From NCBI RefSeq assembly GCF_003951285.1, contig NZ_RXFQ01000017.1, forward strand, positions 84,008 through 148,007: a stretch of 64,000 nucleotides of DNA, read 5' to 3'. The position numbers and the translations under genes are program-made. Shown piece by piece: positions 48,019 to 58,227 of this stretch. The stretch's first letter is position 1; each line of letters starts with the position of its first letter. Source of the stretch: Variovorax beijingensis (GTDB lineage Bacteria > Pseudomonadota > Gammaproteobacteria > Burkholderiales > Burkholderiaceae_C). A model generated the notes under the pieces. It did no database searches. It saw only the letters and a list, made by a program, of their open reading frames with translations, and was not told the DNA's origin.

Positions 48019-49302
48019 CTAGGTTCTCGTGACCATCACCTGGTCGATGCGGTAGCTGTCGACGTCCATCACCTCGAAGGTGTAGCCGCCCCAGCTCACG
48101 CTGTCGGTGCGCTTGGGCACGCGCCGCAGCATCACCATCAGGAAGCCGGCCAGCGTTTCGTAGTCGTCCGGATGCGGCATCTCGTCGATGTGCAGTGCGC
48201 GCTGCACGTCCTGGATCGGCGTGACGCCGTCGATCAGCCACGAGTTCTCGTCGCGCTTCACGATCTGCTCCTCGTCGGGCATGGAGACGAGGTCGCCCAT
48301 CACCGTGCTCATCACGTCGTTGAGCGTGATCACGCCCACCACCAGGCTGTATTCGTTGACGATGATCGCGAAGTCTTCGTGCGCCTGCTGGAACTGCTCG
48401 AGCACCTCGGTGAGCGAGAGCCGGTCGGGGACGACCAGCGCCTTGTGCAGCGTCAGGCCCTGGTCGAAGGCCAGCGGCTGGCCGCTGAGCACGCGCTGGA
48501 ACATCTCCTTGGCGTCGACGTAGCCGAGCACATGGTCGATGTCGCCGTCGCACACCGGATAGGCCGAAAAAGGCTCGGCCACGATGCGCGCCCGCAGCAC
48601 CGATTCCGGGTCGTCGTGCAGGAACCAGGCGATGTTGTCGCGCACCGTCATCACGCTGCTGACCAGCCGCGTGTCGAGTTCGAACACGTTGGCGATCACC
48701 TGCTGCTCGCGCACCGCGAGCACGCCCGCGCGCGCGCCGGCCTCGGTCATGGCCAGGATGTCGGCCGAGGTGATCTTGTCGTCGCGCACCAGCGGCATGC
48801 CCAGCAGCTTGAAGAGCATGTCGGTGGAGCGCGTGAAGAACCACACCAGCGGCTTGAAGGCGGTGATCAGCACCAGCATCGGGCCGACCATGCGAACCGC
48901 GATGCGCTCCGGGTCGCTCATGCCCAGGCGCTTGGGGAACAGGTCGGCGAACACCAGGAACACCGCGATGACGATCACGAACGAGCACAGGAAAGCGAGG
49001 TTCGCCGAGGCTTCCGCGCTCATCCAGCCTTCGAAGAAGCGCGCGAAGTAGGGGCTGAGCGAGCCCTCGCCGACGACGCCGCCGAGGATCGCCACCGCGT
49101 TGAGGCCGATCTGCACCACGGTGAAGTAGTGGCCCGGCTGCTCCTGCACGCGCAGCACGCGCTCGGCCCGCGCATCGCCTTCGTCGGCCATCTGGCGCAG
49201 GCGCAGGCGCCGCGAGGCGGCCAGCGTGATTTCGGCAAGGGAGAAGAACGCGCTCATCGCGATCAGCAGGACGATGATGAGCAGGCTTTGGGTGAGGGTC
49301 AT
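48019..49302 (-). CDS. CNNM/CorC-type transporter-associated protein (hemolysin family)
   Basis: A 427-residue membrane protein with DUF21 domain (about residues 1-190, four helices, FFSLAEITLAASRRLRLRQ start), two CBS domains (about 205-330) and a C-terminal CorC_HlyC domain (about 345-420, ending RIDQVMV). Related proteins are linked to magnesium or cobalt efflux; 'hemolysin' is a legacy name. It converges with the transglycosylase. Confidence 0.92.
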   Translation of the reverse strand: MTLTQSLLIIVLLIAMSAFFSLAEITLAASRRLRLRQMADEGDARAERVLRVQEQPGHYFTVVQIGLNAVAILGGVVGEGSLSPYFARFFEGWMSAEASANLAFLCSFVIVIAVFLVFADLFPKRLGMSDPERIAVRMVGPMLVLITAFKPLVWFFTRSTDMLFKLLGMPLVRDDKITSADILAMTEAGARAGVLAVREQQVIANVFELDTRLVSSVMTVRDNIAWFLHDDPESVLRARIVAEPFSAYPVCDGDIDHVLGYVDAKEMFQRVLSGQPLAFDQGLTLHKALVVPDRLSLTEVLEQFQQAHEDFAIIVNEYSLVVGVITLNDVMSTVMGDLVSMPDEEQIVKRDENSWLIDGVTPIQDVQRALHIDEMPHPDDYETLAGFLMVMLRRVPKRTDSVSWGGYTFEVMDVDSYRIDQVMVTRT

Positions 49303-49354
49303 GGTGGCACGGCGAAGAATGCCATGGTGCCATGACTCGGCCCGGGAAAAGCGG

Positions 49355-49855
49355 TCAGACCCCGCCGTGCGGGTGCGTGGGGTCGACCCACAGCACCGAT
49401 TCTGGTTTCTCCACCGGTTCGATATCGAGGTTCACGGCCACCGCCTCGCCGTCGCTGCGGCACAGCACGCATTCGAGCGACTCGGTGGCGCTGGCGTTGA
49501 TTTCCTGGTGCGGCACGTAGGGCGGCACGTAGATGAAGTCGCCCGGGCCGGCCTCGGCCGTGAACTCGAGCTTCTCGCCCCAGCGCATGCGGGCCCGGCC
49601 GCGCACCACGTAGATCACCGATTCGAGGTGCCCGTGGTGGTGGGCGCCGGTCTTGGCGTCGGCATGGATGGTGACGGTGCCGGCCCAGAGCTTCTGCGCG
49701 CCGACGCGCGCGAAGTTGATGGCCGCGGCGCGGTTCATGCCGGGCGTCTGGGCGGTGTTGGCGTCGAGCTGGTTGGCCGCGATCACGCGCACGCCGTCGT
49801 GCTTCCAGGCCGGCGCGGCCTTGCCGCCATGGTCATGGTCGTGGTCGTGGCTCAC
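49355..49855 (-). CDS. cupin-domain protein with His-rich N-terminus
   Basis: A 166-residue single cupin. Motif 1 includes GAHHHGHLESVIYVVRGRARM (three metal-binding His and a Glu), and motif 2 GPGDFIYVPPYVPHQEINAS. The N-terminus SHDHDHDHGG could bind metals. The start is a GTG. The reaction is unknown. It is 13 bp after grxD. Confidence 0.87.
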   Translation of the reverse strand: MSHDHDHDHGGKAAPAWKHDGVRVIAANQLDANTAQTPGMNRAAAINFARVGAQKLWAGTVTIHADAKTGAHHHGHLESVIYVVRGRARMRWGEKLEFTAEAGPGDFIYVPPYVPHQEINASATESLECVLCRSDGEAVAVNLDIEPVEKPESVLWVDPTHPHGGV

Positions 49856-49868
49856 GGCGGCCCCGGAA

Positions 49869-50198
49869 TCAGGCCGGGTTGCTGCCGCCCAGCACCTGCT
49901 GCAGCTCGCCCGACTCGTACATCTCCATCATGATGTCCGAGCCGCCGACGAATTCGCCCTTCACGTAGAGCTGGGGGATCGTGGGCCAGTTGCTGTATTC
50001 CTTGATGCCTTGGCGGATGCCGTCGTCTTCGAGCACGTTGACGGTCTTGAGCGTCTTCGTGTCGACGCCGACCGCCTTGAGGATCTGGATGGCGCGGCCG
50101 GAGAAACCGCACATCGGGAAGCTGGCGTTGCCCTTCATGAAGAGCACGAGGTCGTTGGTCTTGACGAGATCGTCGATGCGTTGCTGGGCGTCGGACAT
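49869..50198 (-). CDS. grxD: monothiol glutaredoxin GrxD
   Basis: A 109-residue protein with the CGFS active site (ASFPMCGFSGRAIQ) and WPTIPQLYVKGEFVGGSDIM, which hold glutathione and a [2Fe-2S] cluster. It delivers Fe-S clusters. A strong CAGGAG precedes the ATG by 5 nt. It lies 30 bp after prmC. Confidence 0.97.
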   Translation of the reverse strand: MSDAQQRIDDLVKTNDLVLFMKGNASFPMCGFSGRAIQILKAVGVDTKTLKTVNVLEDDGIRQGIKEYSNWPTIPQLYVKGEFVGGSDIMMEMYESGELQQVLGGSNPA

Positions 50199-50228
50199 GG
50201 GGACTCCTGAAAAATGGGCTTGGGGGGA

Positions 50229-51076
50229 TTATTTCACCGTGCGCCAGATCCCGCCGGAACAGCGCTGGATGCCGGCAAGGTCGTCGCGGCTTTGCACTTC
50301 GGCAAAGCCGCGCGCCTGGAGCAGCTGGCGCACGGCTGGGGCCTGGTCGTGGCCGTGCTCGAGCAGCAGCCAGCCGCCGTCCGCAAGGTGCGCGGGGGCC
50401 TGTTGCACGATCTGGCGGATGTCGGCCAGCCCGTCGGGCCCGGCCACCAGCGCGGCCAGGGGCTCGTGCTGCAGCGCCGCCAGGTGCGGGTCGCCGGCCG
50501 TGATGTAGGGCGGATTGCTGGCAATGACCGCGTAGCCGCCGGCGGCACCGTCGAGCCAATGGGCCTGGCGAAAGCGCACCGGCAGGCCCAGGCGCAGTGC
50601 GTTGGCCTCGGCAACGGCCAGCGCGTCGGCGCTGGCATCGACCGCGTCGACCTGCGCGTCGGGGCGCGCGTGCTGCAGCGCCAGTGCGATGGCGCCGCTG
50701 CCGGTGCCCAGGTCGAGCACCTGCGGAGCCTTGCGGCCTTCGAGGCATTGCAGGGCCCAGTCGACCAGCGTTTCGGTGTCGGGGCGCGGCACCAGCACCC
50801 GCGCATCCACCTGCAGGCCGAGGCCGTGGAATTCCTTCTCGCCGAGCAGGTAGGCCACCGGCTCGCCCGCCAGCCGGCGCAGCAGCTGCGCCGAAAGCGC
50901 CGACCAGGCCGCATCGGAAATGGCGTCGGTGTCGTGCGCCAGCAGCCAGGCGCGGTCGTTCGGCGCGCGGCCCAGCGCATGCAGCAGCAGCAACTGGGCG
51001 TCGAGCCGGTCGACGCCCAGCGCCACGGCCGCGGCCAGCGCCTGGGCCACGGTGGATGGCGTGGTGGCCGCGGCCG

Positions 51077-51080
<4 letters not shown>
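50229..51080 (-). CDS. prmC: peptide chain release factor N5-glutamine methyltransferase
   Basis: A 283-residue SAM-dependent methyltransferase. Motif I VLDLGTGSGAIALAL and the catalytic SNPPYITAGD (N-P-P-Y) are present. It methylates the glutamine of the GGQ motif of release factors, so it fits just after prfA; the start overlaps the prfA stop by four bases (ATGA). Confidence 0.97.
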
Positions 51081-52165
<1,085 letters not shown>

Positions 52166-52266
52166 GGCGGAAAGGAGCTCGGAAAAATGGGGGAAGGGCG
52201 CCGCGGTGCCGCGGCAGGGCGCATGTGGGACCGCGGCCGGCGGGGCCGGGCCGCTGGCGAGCGTCG

Positions 52267-53538
52267 CTAACGCTCTTTGCGCAGGAACAGGCGCGAGATG
52301 GTCTGCGCGGTGTGTTCGCGCGATTCGGCGTCGCCCGCGTGCAGTTCGGCCATGGCGCCGTGCAGCAGCTTTTGCGTGAGTCCGCGCGACATGGCCTCGA
52401 GCACCGCATCGACCGATTCGCCCTTGGCCAGCAGCTTGCGCGCGCGTGCCATTTCGGCGGCGCGCCACTCGTCGGCCTGGGCATTGAGCTGCTGGATCAG
52501 CGGCACGGTGCCGCGCTGGCCCAGCCAGTGCATGAAGCTCTGCACGCCGGCGTCGATGATGACCTCGGCCTGGGCCACGGCGGCCTGGCGGTTGGCCTGG
52601 CCCTGCTGCACCACCTGGGCAAGGTCGTCGACGGTGTAGAGGTAAATATCTTCGAGCGCCTTCACCTCGGGCTCGATGTCGCGCGGCACGGCCAGGTCGA
52701 CCATGAACATCGGGCGGTGCTTGCGGGCCTTGAGCGCGCGCTCGACCGCGCCCAGGCCGATGATCGGCAGCGTGCTGGCGGTGCAGCTCACCACGATGTC
52801 GAACTCGGCCAGCCGGCTCGGCAGGTCGGCCAGCCGCATGGCCTCGCCGCCGAAGCGCGAGGCCAGCTTTTCGCCGCGCTCGAGCGTGCGGTTGGCAATG
52901 GCGATGGCCTTCGGGTCCTTGGCCGCGAAATGCGTGGCGGCCAGGTCGATCATCTCGCCCGCGCCGACGAACAGTACGCGCGTCTGGTGCAGGTCTTCGA
53001 ACAGCTGGCCGGCCAGCCGGACGGCCGCCGCGGCCATGCTGATGGAGTGCGCGCCGATCTCGGTGGCGGTGCGCACCTCTTTCGCGACCGCGAAGGAGCG
53101 CTGGAACAGCTGGTTGAGCGTGCTGCCGAGCGCGCCGGCGGTTTCGGCCGCGCGCACGGCGTCTTTCATCTGGCCGAGGATCTGGGCCTCGCCGAGCACC
53201 ATGGAATCGAGCCCGCTGGCCACGCGGAAGACATGGCGCGCGGCTTCGTCGTCGTGCAGGGTGTAGGCATGCGAGCGCAGCAGCGCCGGCGCGACGCCGC
53301 CGCTCTCGGCCAGCCAGCCGACCGTGTGGTCGAGCGCGGCATGCTCGGCGGCGCAGTAGATCTCGGTGCGGTTGCAGGTGGAAATGATCGCGGCTTCGAC
53401 CTGCGGATGGCGCCCGGTGGCGAACGAACTGCGCAGGCTCTGCAGCGTGGGTGCCAGCTGATCGAGCGCGAACGCGAAACGACCGCGCAGATCGAGCGGC
53501 GCGGTCGTGTGGTTCAGGCCCAGTGTCCAGACTGACAT
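52267..53538 (-). CDS. hemA: glutamyl-tRNA reductase
   Basis: A 423-residue enzyme; SVWTLGLNHTTAPLDLRGR at the start, STCNRTEIYC with the catalytic Cys, and GAGEMIDLAATHF (NADPH site). It makes glutamate-1-semialdehyde, the first step of tetrapyrrole synthesis. The ATG at 53538 was chosen over a GTG two codons earlier. The hemA-prfA gap is 101 bp. Confidence 0.97.
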   Translation of the reverse strand: MSVWTLGLNHTTAPLDLRGRFAFALDQLAPTLQSLRSSFATGRHPQVEAAIISTCNRTEIYCAAEHAALDHTVGWLAESGGVAPALLRSHAYTLHDDEAARHVFRVASGLDSMVLGEAQILGQMKDAVRAAETAGALGSTLNQLFQRSFAVAKEVRTATEIGAHSISMAAAAVRLAGQLFEDLHQTRVLFVGAGEMIDLAATHFAAKDPKAIAIANRTLERGEKLASRFGGEAMRLADLPSRLAEFDIVVSCTASTLPIIGLGAVERALKARKHRPMFMVDLAVPRDIEPEVKALEDIYLYTVDDLAQVVQQGQANRQAAVAQAEVIIDAGVQSFMHWLGQRGTVPLIQQLNAQADEWRAAEMARARKLLAKGESVDAVLEAMSRGLTQKLLHGAMAELHAGDAESREHTAQTISRLFLRKER

Positions 53539-53668
53539 ATCCACTGATTATAAAATCAGCAGGAGCCGTGCGGCTGCCGAGGGGCTTGGCCGCATGCAAC
53601 TCCACAAGACAAGGGCGCCGCGAGCGCCCTTGGCTTTATCCGGGGGCCCTCGATACCCCTTCCTACCC

Positions 53669-53944
53669 ATGTCCCTGCTGGATCTCCTCAATCACCTGCT
53701 GAACTTCGTGGCGCCCGCGCTGGCCGTCGGCTTCCTGTGCGCGCTCATGGGCCGGGCCTTCCGGCGCAAGGCGGGCGGCAGGGCATGGTGGGCCGAGGGC
53801 GCGATCAATTCAGGCGTGGGAGCGCTGGTGCTGCTGGGCGGCGTGGTTCTCACAGGCCGCGACGGCGCGATGGCGACCTACGCGGCGCTCGTTGTCGCGT
53901 GCGGTACAAGTCAATGGCTGGTCTCGGACGGCTGGCGCAAGTAG
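53669..53944 (+). CDS. small hypothetical membrane protein
   Basis: A 91-residue protein with a hydrophobic N-terminal helix (FVAPALAVGFLCALMG) and two more (INSGVGALVLLGGVVL and TYAALVVACGTSQWLV), joined by a basic loop RAFRRKAGGRAWW. No family is recognised. It is divergent from hemA, 130 bp away, and is followed by an AT-rich spacer with inverted repeats. Confidence 0.65.
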   Translation: MSLLDLLNHLLNFVAPALAVGFLCALMGRAFRRKAGGRAWWAEGAINSGVGALVLLGGVVLTGRDGAMATYAALVVACGTSQWLVSDGWRK

Positions 53945-53976
53945 TTTTCGCCAAGTCATGCGATGATGTTGCGTGT

Positions 53977-54015
53977 CCAGATGTTACTAGCTGTTAGTAT
54001 ATGAATCTCATCTGG
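53977..54015. repeat. nested inverted repeats in AT-rich spacer before the Crp/Fnr-type gene
   Basis: Outer arms CCAGATG (53977-53983) and CATCTGG (54009-54015) enclose inner arms TACTA (53985-53989) and TAGTA (53995-53999). The stretch is markedly AT-rich compared with its surroundings. It could be a terminator for the small membrane-protein gene or an operator in front of the regulator at 54102. Confidence 0.45.
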
Positions 54016-54101
54016 TAAATATTCACATTTGGAAAGCGGAAAGAGTTGCAGGCAGCCGCTTTGAGCCAATATGCGGCAAGGCAGCCCCATGGACGGTACA
54101 G

Positions 54102-54869
54102 ATGTATTTGCATCCCCTTATTGCCAGCGTTCCTCCGGATGAGCGCGCAGCCTTCGTTCAGCGCATCGAACTTCGGTCCTACCGGCGCAACGAAGTCGTG
54201 CTGGCGGCGGACGAGTGGTCCGACCGCATCTACTGCGTGGCCACGGGCCTGCTGCGGGTGGTGGTGCAGGGGAGCGGGGACAGCGGCGACGTCACGACCG
54301 ACTTCATCCGGCAGGACGACTTCTTCCTGAACTCGGCCCTGATCGAGGAGCGCTACCAGGCCGGCGCGACACTGGTGGCGGCCTTGCCCACCTCGCTGTA
54401 CCTGGTGCCCACGCTGGAATTCAAGGCGCTGTGCGACCGCCATCCGGCCGTGACGATGGGCCTGCTCGACGTGGTGATGAAGCGCACCACGGTGCTGCGC
54501 AGGCAGATCCGGCAGATTTCATCGGCCTCGTCCGAGCGGCTCATCAGCCGCATCCTGCACGAGCTCACCGTTCTGGCCCCGGGCACCGGCGGCGGCTACG
54601 ACAAGCGCATCACCCAGTCGGTCATCGCCTCCTATTCGGGGCTTTCCAGGATGCAGGTCAACAAGACCATGCGGGACCTGGAGCGCCGCGGCCTGGTCAG
54701 GAGGGACGAGCACGGGGTGTATGTGCCCCCGCACTTTGCGTCGTCGGACTTCCAGGAGCTTCCTTCGGGCGAGCCGAGCCCTCCAGCCAAGGAGTCCGGG
54801 GAGGTGGATCCGTCGTTTTTCTCGGGGCTGTTCGAGGCGCCGCCGAAGTCGGGCAAGACCCGCAAGTGA
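54102..54869 (+). CDS. Crp/Fnr-family transcriptional regulator
   Basis: A 255-residue regulator. The N-terminal cyclic-nucleotide-binding-like fold (about residues 5-125) lacks the G-E and R-S residues that bind cAMP in CRP, and only two cysteines are visible, so an FNR iron-sulphur cluster is unlikely. The HTH at about 175-205 reads ITQSVIASYSGLSRMQVNKT. The C-terminal 35 residues are a variable tail rich in Pro, Ser and Lys. It adjoins the flagellar genes and converges with flgN, so control of motility is possible but not shown. Confidence 0.9.
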   Translation: MYLHPLIASVPPDERAAFVQRIELRSYRRNEVVLAADEWSDRIYCVATGLLRVVVQGSGDSGDVTTDFIRQDDFFLNSALIEERYQAGATLVAALPTSLYLVPTLEFKALCDRHPAVTMGLLDVVMKRTTVLRRQIRQISSASSERLISRILHELTVLAPGTGGGYDKRITQSVIASYSGLSRMQVNKTMRDLERRGLVRRDEHGVYVPPHFASSDFQELPSGEPSPPAKESGEVDPSFFSGLFEAPPKSGKTRK

Positions 54870-54875
54870 GGCTTT

Positions 54876-55322
54876 CTAGCCCACCGCCAGCCGCGTTCCT
54901 GCGGCGCTGGCGGCCTTGCGGATGCCGTCCGGCCCGTAGAAGGGCTGCGCACTGGCCTGCAGGTAGTGCAACGCGTTCTGCGTGAAATCGAGCTGGCTGT
55001 ACACCATGGCGCCGTTGCGGCGGTTGCAGGCCTTGGCCTGCTGCGCCAGCTCGACCAGCGCCGTCCAGGCGGCGAGCGAGGCCTCGCCGTCTGCCGCGGC
55101 GGCAGCGTCGGCACCCGCGCGCCCGGGCTCGAAGCCCCGCGCCACCTGGGCCGATTCGCGCGCCCGGTCGAGTGCCGCCATGCGGTCCAGCAGGCCGGCC
55201 TTGCGCCCGGTGAGCAGCGGCAGCTCGGCGAAGAGGCCGCTCTTCATGGCCTGCGCCTCCTGCTCCAGCACCGACAGGAATTCCTCGACGCAGGTTTTTT
55301 CGGCCAACAGGTGAACCAGCAT
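54876..55322 (-). CDS. flgN: flagellar chaperone FlgN
   Basis: A 148-residue mostly helical protein, residues 1-70 with VHLLAEKTCVEEFLSVLEQEAQAM, the FlgN start, and further LLTGRKAGLLDRMAALD. It is the export chaperone for hook-associated proteins FlgK and FlgL. It lies 5 bp after flgM. Confidence 0.93.
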   Translation of the reverse strand: MLVHLLAEKTCVEEFLSVLEQEAQAMKSGLFAELPLLTGRKAGLLDRMAALDRARESAQVARGFEPGRAGADAAAAADGEASLAAWTALVELAQQAKACNRRNGAMVYSQLDFTQNALHYLQASAQPFYGPDGIRKAASAAGTRLAVG

Positions 55323-55327
55323 GGCGT

Positions 55328-55624
55328 TCAGAGCTTTCCGTTTTCGTGGAGCAGTTCGCGCACGCTGGCGAGCAGGCCGCGGGCGATCCGGTCGGGGTGG
55401 ATTTCATAGCGCCCGGCCCGGATGTCCTCGCGGATAGAGGCGACGCGCGCCGCGTCGAAATCGGCGTTGGGTGCCTCGGGCATCGAATGCACCTGGGCCG
55501 ACGAGAGCTGCACCGCGTTCCTGCCGCCCTGGACGGCATCGGCGCCGCTGGCGGGCGAGGACGCTGCGCCCTTGTTCGTTCGGGGGAGCGGCGTGGCCGA
55601 AGGGGCGAATGGATCGATTTTCAA
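55328..55624 (-). CDS. flgM: anti-sigma-28 factor FlgM
   Basis: A 98-residue protein. The C-terminal sigma-28-binding region is clear: FDAARVASIREDIRAGRYEIHPDRIARGLL. The N-terminus is low-complexity, as usual. The start is a TTG (KIDPFAPSAT follows) with GAGGA 6-7 nt upstream, an unusual start codon. FlgM holds FliA until the hook is complete. It lies between flgA (82-bp gap) and flgN. Confidence 0.94.
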   Translation of the reverse strand: MKIDPFAPSATPLPRTNKGAASSPASGADAVQGGRNAVQLSSAQVHSMPEAPNADFDAARVASIREDIRAGRYEIHPDRIARGLLASVRELLHENGKL

Positions 55625-55706
55625 GATGGTTCCTCAAAGGGCTGCCTGATGTATCGGCAGTTCGGGCCAGAACTTTAGGGCAGTGCGCATCGCGCCATGA
55701 ATGCGG

Positions 55707-56420
55707 CTATTGCGGCAGGCGGATCTGCCCTTCCTCGTCGGCCACGCCGCTGACCATGCGGCCATCCACGGTCCTGGCCCGCACGGCCGCGCCGGCGCTG
55801 GCGCTCGTCATCGCGCGGGCTTCGGTGCTGACGACATAGCCCGGGCCTTCGGCAACGACCTTGATGGTCTGGCCCTGCTGGATCACGGCCACGCCGCGCA
55901 TCAGTTCGCGCCTGAGCGGCGCGCCGGCCGCGATGCGGTTGGCGGCCACCACGCCCTGCAGTTCGGCGGCGTCGGTCACGACCGAACGCGGCAGGGCCGT
56001 GAGATCGCCGTCGCGGGCGATGAAGTCGCTGGCGCCCAGGGCCTGACCGGTATCGATGTTGCGCGCGGCCACGAGGTAGCGTCCCTCGACCGCCACGCGG
56101 GCCAGCACGAAGCGGGTCCAGGGCTTCAGCTCCGAATGGCAGCGCAGGCCGACCGACACCCGGCCCCATACCGCGGCGCCGCGAGGCAGGAACGGCTCGA
56201 GCGCATCGCATGCGGGCAGCGGACCCGATGCCGGCGCCTCGACGCGGATGCTGACCTTGCCCGGCAGTCCGGCGGTCTGGGCCTGCAGCAAGCGGTCGAC
56301 GGCGGCGCGCGCATCGCCCGCCAGCGGCGCCGCGGCCACGCACATTGCCGCGCCCAGCCCGGCCGCCAGGGCAGGCAGCACGAGCTTCAGGCGGTGCGGG
56401 CGGCAAGAGATTTTTTCCAT
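55707..56420 (-). CDS. flgA: flagellar P-ring assembly chaperone FlgA
   Basis: A 237-residue periplasmic protein with signal peptide (LVLPALAAGLGAAMCVAAAPLA). The C-terminal SAF domain has RYLVAARNIDTGQALGASDF and LRRELMRGVAVIQQGQTIKV, then VVAEGPGYVVSTEARAM. It helps FlgI form the P ring. It is divergent from flgB. Confidence 0.95.
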   Translation of the reverse strand: MEKISCRPHRLKLVLPALAAGLGAAMCVAAAPLAGDARAAVDRLLQAQTAGLPGKVSIRVEAPASGPLPACDALEPFLPRGAAVWGRVSVGLRCHSELKPWTRFVLARVAVEGRYLVAARNIDTGQALGASDFIARDGDLTALPRSVVTDAAELQGVVAANRIAAGAPLRRELMRGVAVIQQGQTIKVVAEGPGYVVSTEARAMTSASAGAAVRARTVDGRMVSGVADEEGQIRLPQ

Positions 56421-56586
56421 GATGGGTGCCCGGCAATTCTAGGAAGGCACCCCGGATCCGAAGATTCGAAGTGCACGCCAAATGCCCCTTTGTTCGGGCC
56501 ATTGCGAATGCAGTGCATGCATAGACTCGCTTTCCATCTGTCGCCATGCCCCGCCAGGGACGCGACGCCTCGAAAGATGGAAACAC

Positions 56587-56997
56587 ATGATCGACAAGCT
56601 GGATGCGGCGCTTCGCTTCAACCGCGAAGCACTGAACCTTCGGACGCAGCGCCAGGAAGTGCTGGCGGCCAACATCGCCCACGCCGACACGCCCAACTAC
56701 AAGGCGCGTGACTTCGATTTCGCGAGCCGCCTGACGCAGGCCGTCGAGCACGGCCGCGCAGCGCAGCAGCCGGTGCAGATGGCCGCCACGTCGGCCCGCC
56801 ACATCCAGGCCGATGCGCCGTCCTCGATGCCCGAGCGCGACCTGCTGTACCGCGTGCCGAGCCAGGCCAGCATCGACGGCAACACGGTGGAGATGGATGC
56901 CGAGCGCATCAACTTCGCCGACAACGCACTGCGCTACGAAGCCAACCTCACGGTGGTCAGCGCCAAGATCAAGTCGCTGCTCTCCGCCGCGCAATAA
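56587..56997 (+). CDS. flgB: flagellar rod protein FlgB
   Basis: A 136-residue proximal-rod protein with the LAANIAHADTPNYKARDFDF start of the rod family and NFADNALRYEANLTVVSAKI end. It begins the plus-strand flgBCDEFGHIJ run. The 166-bp gap to flgA should hold the promoters; I did not find a convincing sigma-54 or sigma-28 site. Confidence 0.97.
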   Translation: MIDKLDAALRFNREALNLRTQRQEVLAANIAHADTPNYKARDFDFASRLTQAVEHGRAAQQPVQMAATSARHIQADAPSSMPERDLLYRVPSQASIDGNTVEMDAERINFADNALRYEANLTVVSAKIKSLLSAAQ

Positions 56998-57014
56998 ACA
57001 AGAAGGAGCCGCGC

Positions 57015-57431
57015 ATGCCGCATCCCGGTGCTTCCATGAACATCTTCAGCGTGGCGGGCTCCGCCATGGCCGCGCAGTCGCAGCGCATGAACGTGACGGC
57101 CAGCAACCTCGCCAACGCCGAGAGCGTGGCCGGCCCCGACGGCAAGCCCTACCGCGCCAAGCAGGTGGTCTTCGAAGTGGCCGCCTCGGGCCAGCAGGAC
57201 ATCGGCGGCGTGAAGGTGGCCGGCGTCATCGAGGACCCCTCGCCTCTGAAGATGGTCTTCGACCCGAAGAACCCGCATGCCGACGCCAAGGGCTACGTGG
57301 CCATGCCCAACGTCAACGTGGTCGAGGAGATGACCAACATGATCTCCGCCTCGCGCAGCTACCAGGCCAACGTCGAGGTGCTCAACACGGCCAAGACGCT
57401 GATGGTCAAGACGCTGAGCATCGGCCAGTAA
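57015..57431 (+). CDS. flgC: flagellar rod protein FlgC
   Basis: A 138-residue rod protein; NIFSVAGSAMAAQSQRMNV, ASNLANAESV and VNVVEEMTNMISASRSYQAN are the family signatures. The start at 57015 follows AAGGAG at 6 nt. Confidence 0.97.
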   Translation: MPHPGASMNIFSVAGSAMAAQSQRMNVTASNLANAESVAGPDGKPYRAKQVVFEVAASGQQDIGGVKVAGVIEDPSPLKMVFDPKNPHADAKGYVAMPNVNVVEEMTNMISASRSYQANVEVLNTAKTLMVKTLSIGQ

Positions 57432-57455
57432 CCCCCTACACCTGCAACAAGAACC

Positions 57456-58142
57456 ATGGCCATCTCCGACACCTCTTCCATCTCCGGGCTCAATGCAGCC
57501 ACCGCCGCATCGAGCGCCGGCAATGTCTCGGGAGCCGACAGCGAGCAGCGCTTCCTCAAGCTGCTGGTGACGCAGCTCAACAACCAGGATCCGCTCAACC
57601 CGATGGAGAACGCCGAGCTCACGTCGCAGCTCGCGCAGATGAGCACCGTGAGCGGCATCGAGCGGCTCAACACCGCGCTCAGCGGACTGGTGAACCAGAC
57701 CGGCGCCAACCAGGTGCTGCAGGCGGCATCGCTCATTGGCTACAACGTGCTGTCGCCCGGCAATGCCCTCAGCACCTCCGAGCCCAAGGCCGGGGAGGAA
57801 CCGGCGGCCGTGCCCTTTGCGGTGCAGCTGCCGGCCACCGCCGGCACCGTCGAAGTGAAGATCGTCAATGCCGCGGGCAACACCGTGCGCACCCTGACGC
57901 TCGGCTCGATGACCGAAGGCGTCAACGCCGTCACCTGGGACGGCAAGGCCGACGACGGCACCACGGCCCCGGCGGGCGCCTACAGCTTCAGCGTCTCGGC
58001 CGCCAACAACGGCACGCGCGTGGAGGCCACTTCGCTGGTCTTCTCGCAGGTGGCCGCCGTCAAGCAGGGCGCCAGCGGCGTCACGCTCGAACTGATGTCA
58101 GGCCAGAGCATCGGCCTGGCCGACGTGCGCATGTTTCTCTGA
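57456..58142 (+). CDS. flgD: flagellar hook capping protein FlgD
   Basis: A 228-residue hook cap. RFLKLLVTQLNNQDPLNPMEN is the FlgD signature, followed by a C-terminal immunoglobulin/Tudor-like part with AVTWDGKADDGTTAPAGAYSF. It directs hook assembly. Confidence 0.97.
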   Translation: MAISDTSSISGLNAATAASSAGNVSGADSEQRFLKLLVTQLNNQDPLNPMENAELTSQLAQMSTVSGIERLNTALSGLVNQTGANQVLQAASLIGYNVLSPGNALSTSEPKAGEEPAAVPFAVQLPATAGTVEVKIVNAAGNTVRTLTLGSMTEGVNAVTWDGKADDGTTAPAGAYSFSVSAANNGTRVEATSLVFSQVAAVKQGASGVTLELMSGQSIGLADVRMFL

Positions 58143-58227
58143 GCACCCACCGCACAGCTTCTCATTGGCAGCGGCCCGTGCGCCGCAGGCCATTTCTTCT
58201 TCATTGCACTGAAACAAGGATTCGATC

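Noticed and set aside
56421..56586. Search for sigma-54, sigma-28 or FlhDC boxes between flgA and flgB
   Set aside because: Only partial matches were seen (for example a TGCATGCA palindrome near 56513); none is convincing enough to report as a promoter.
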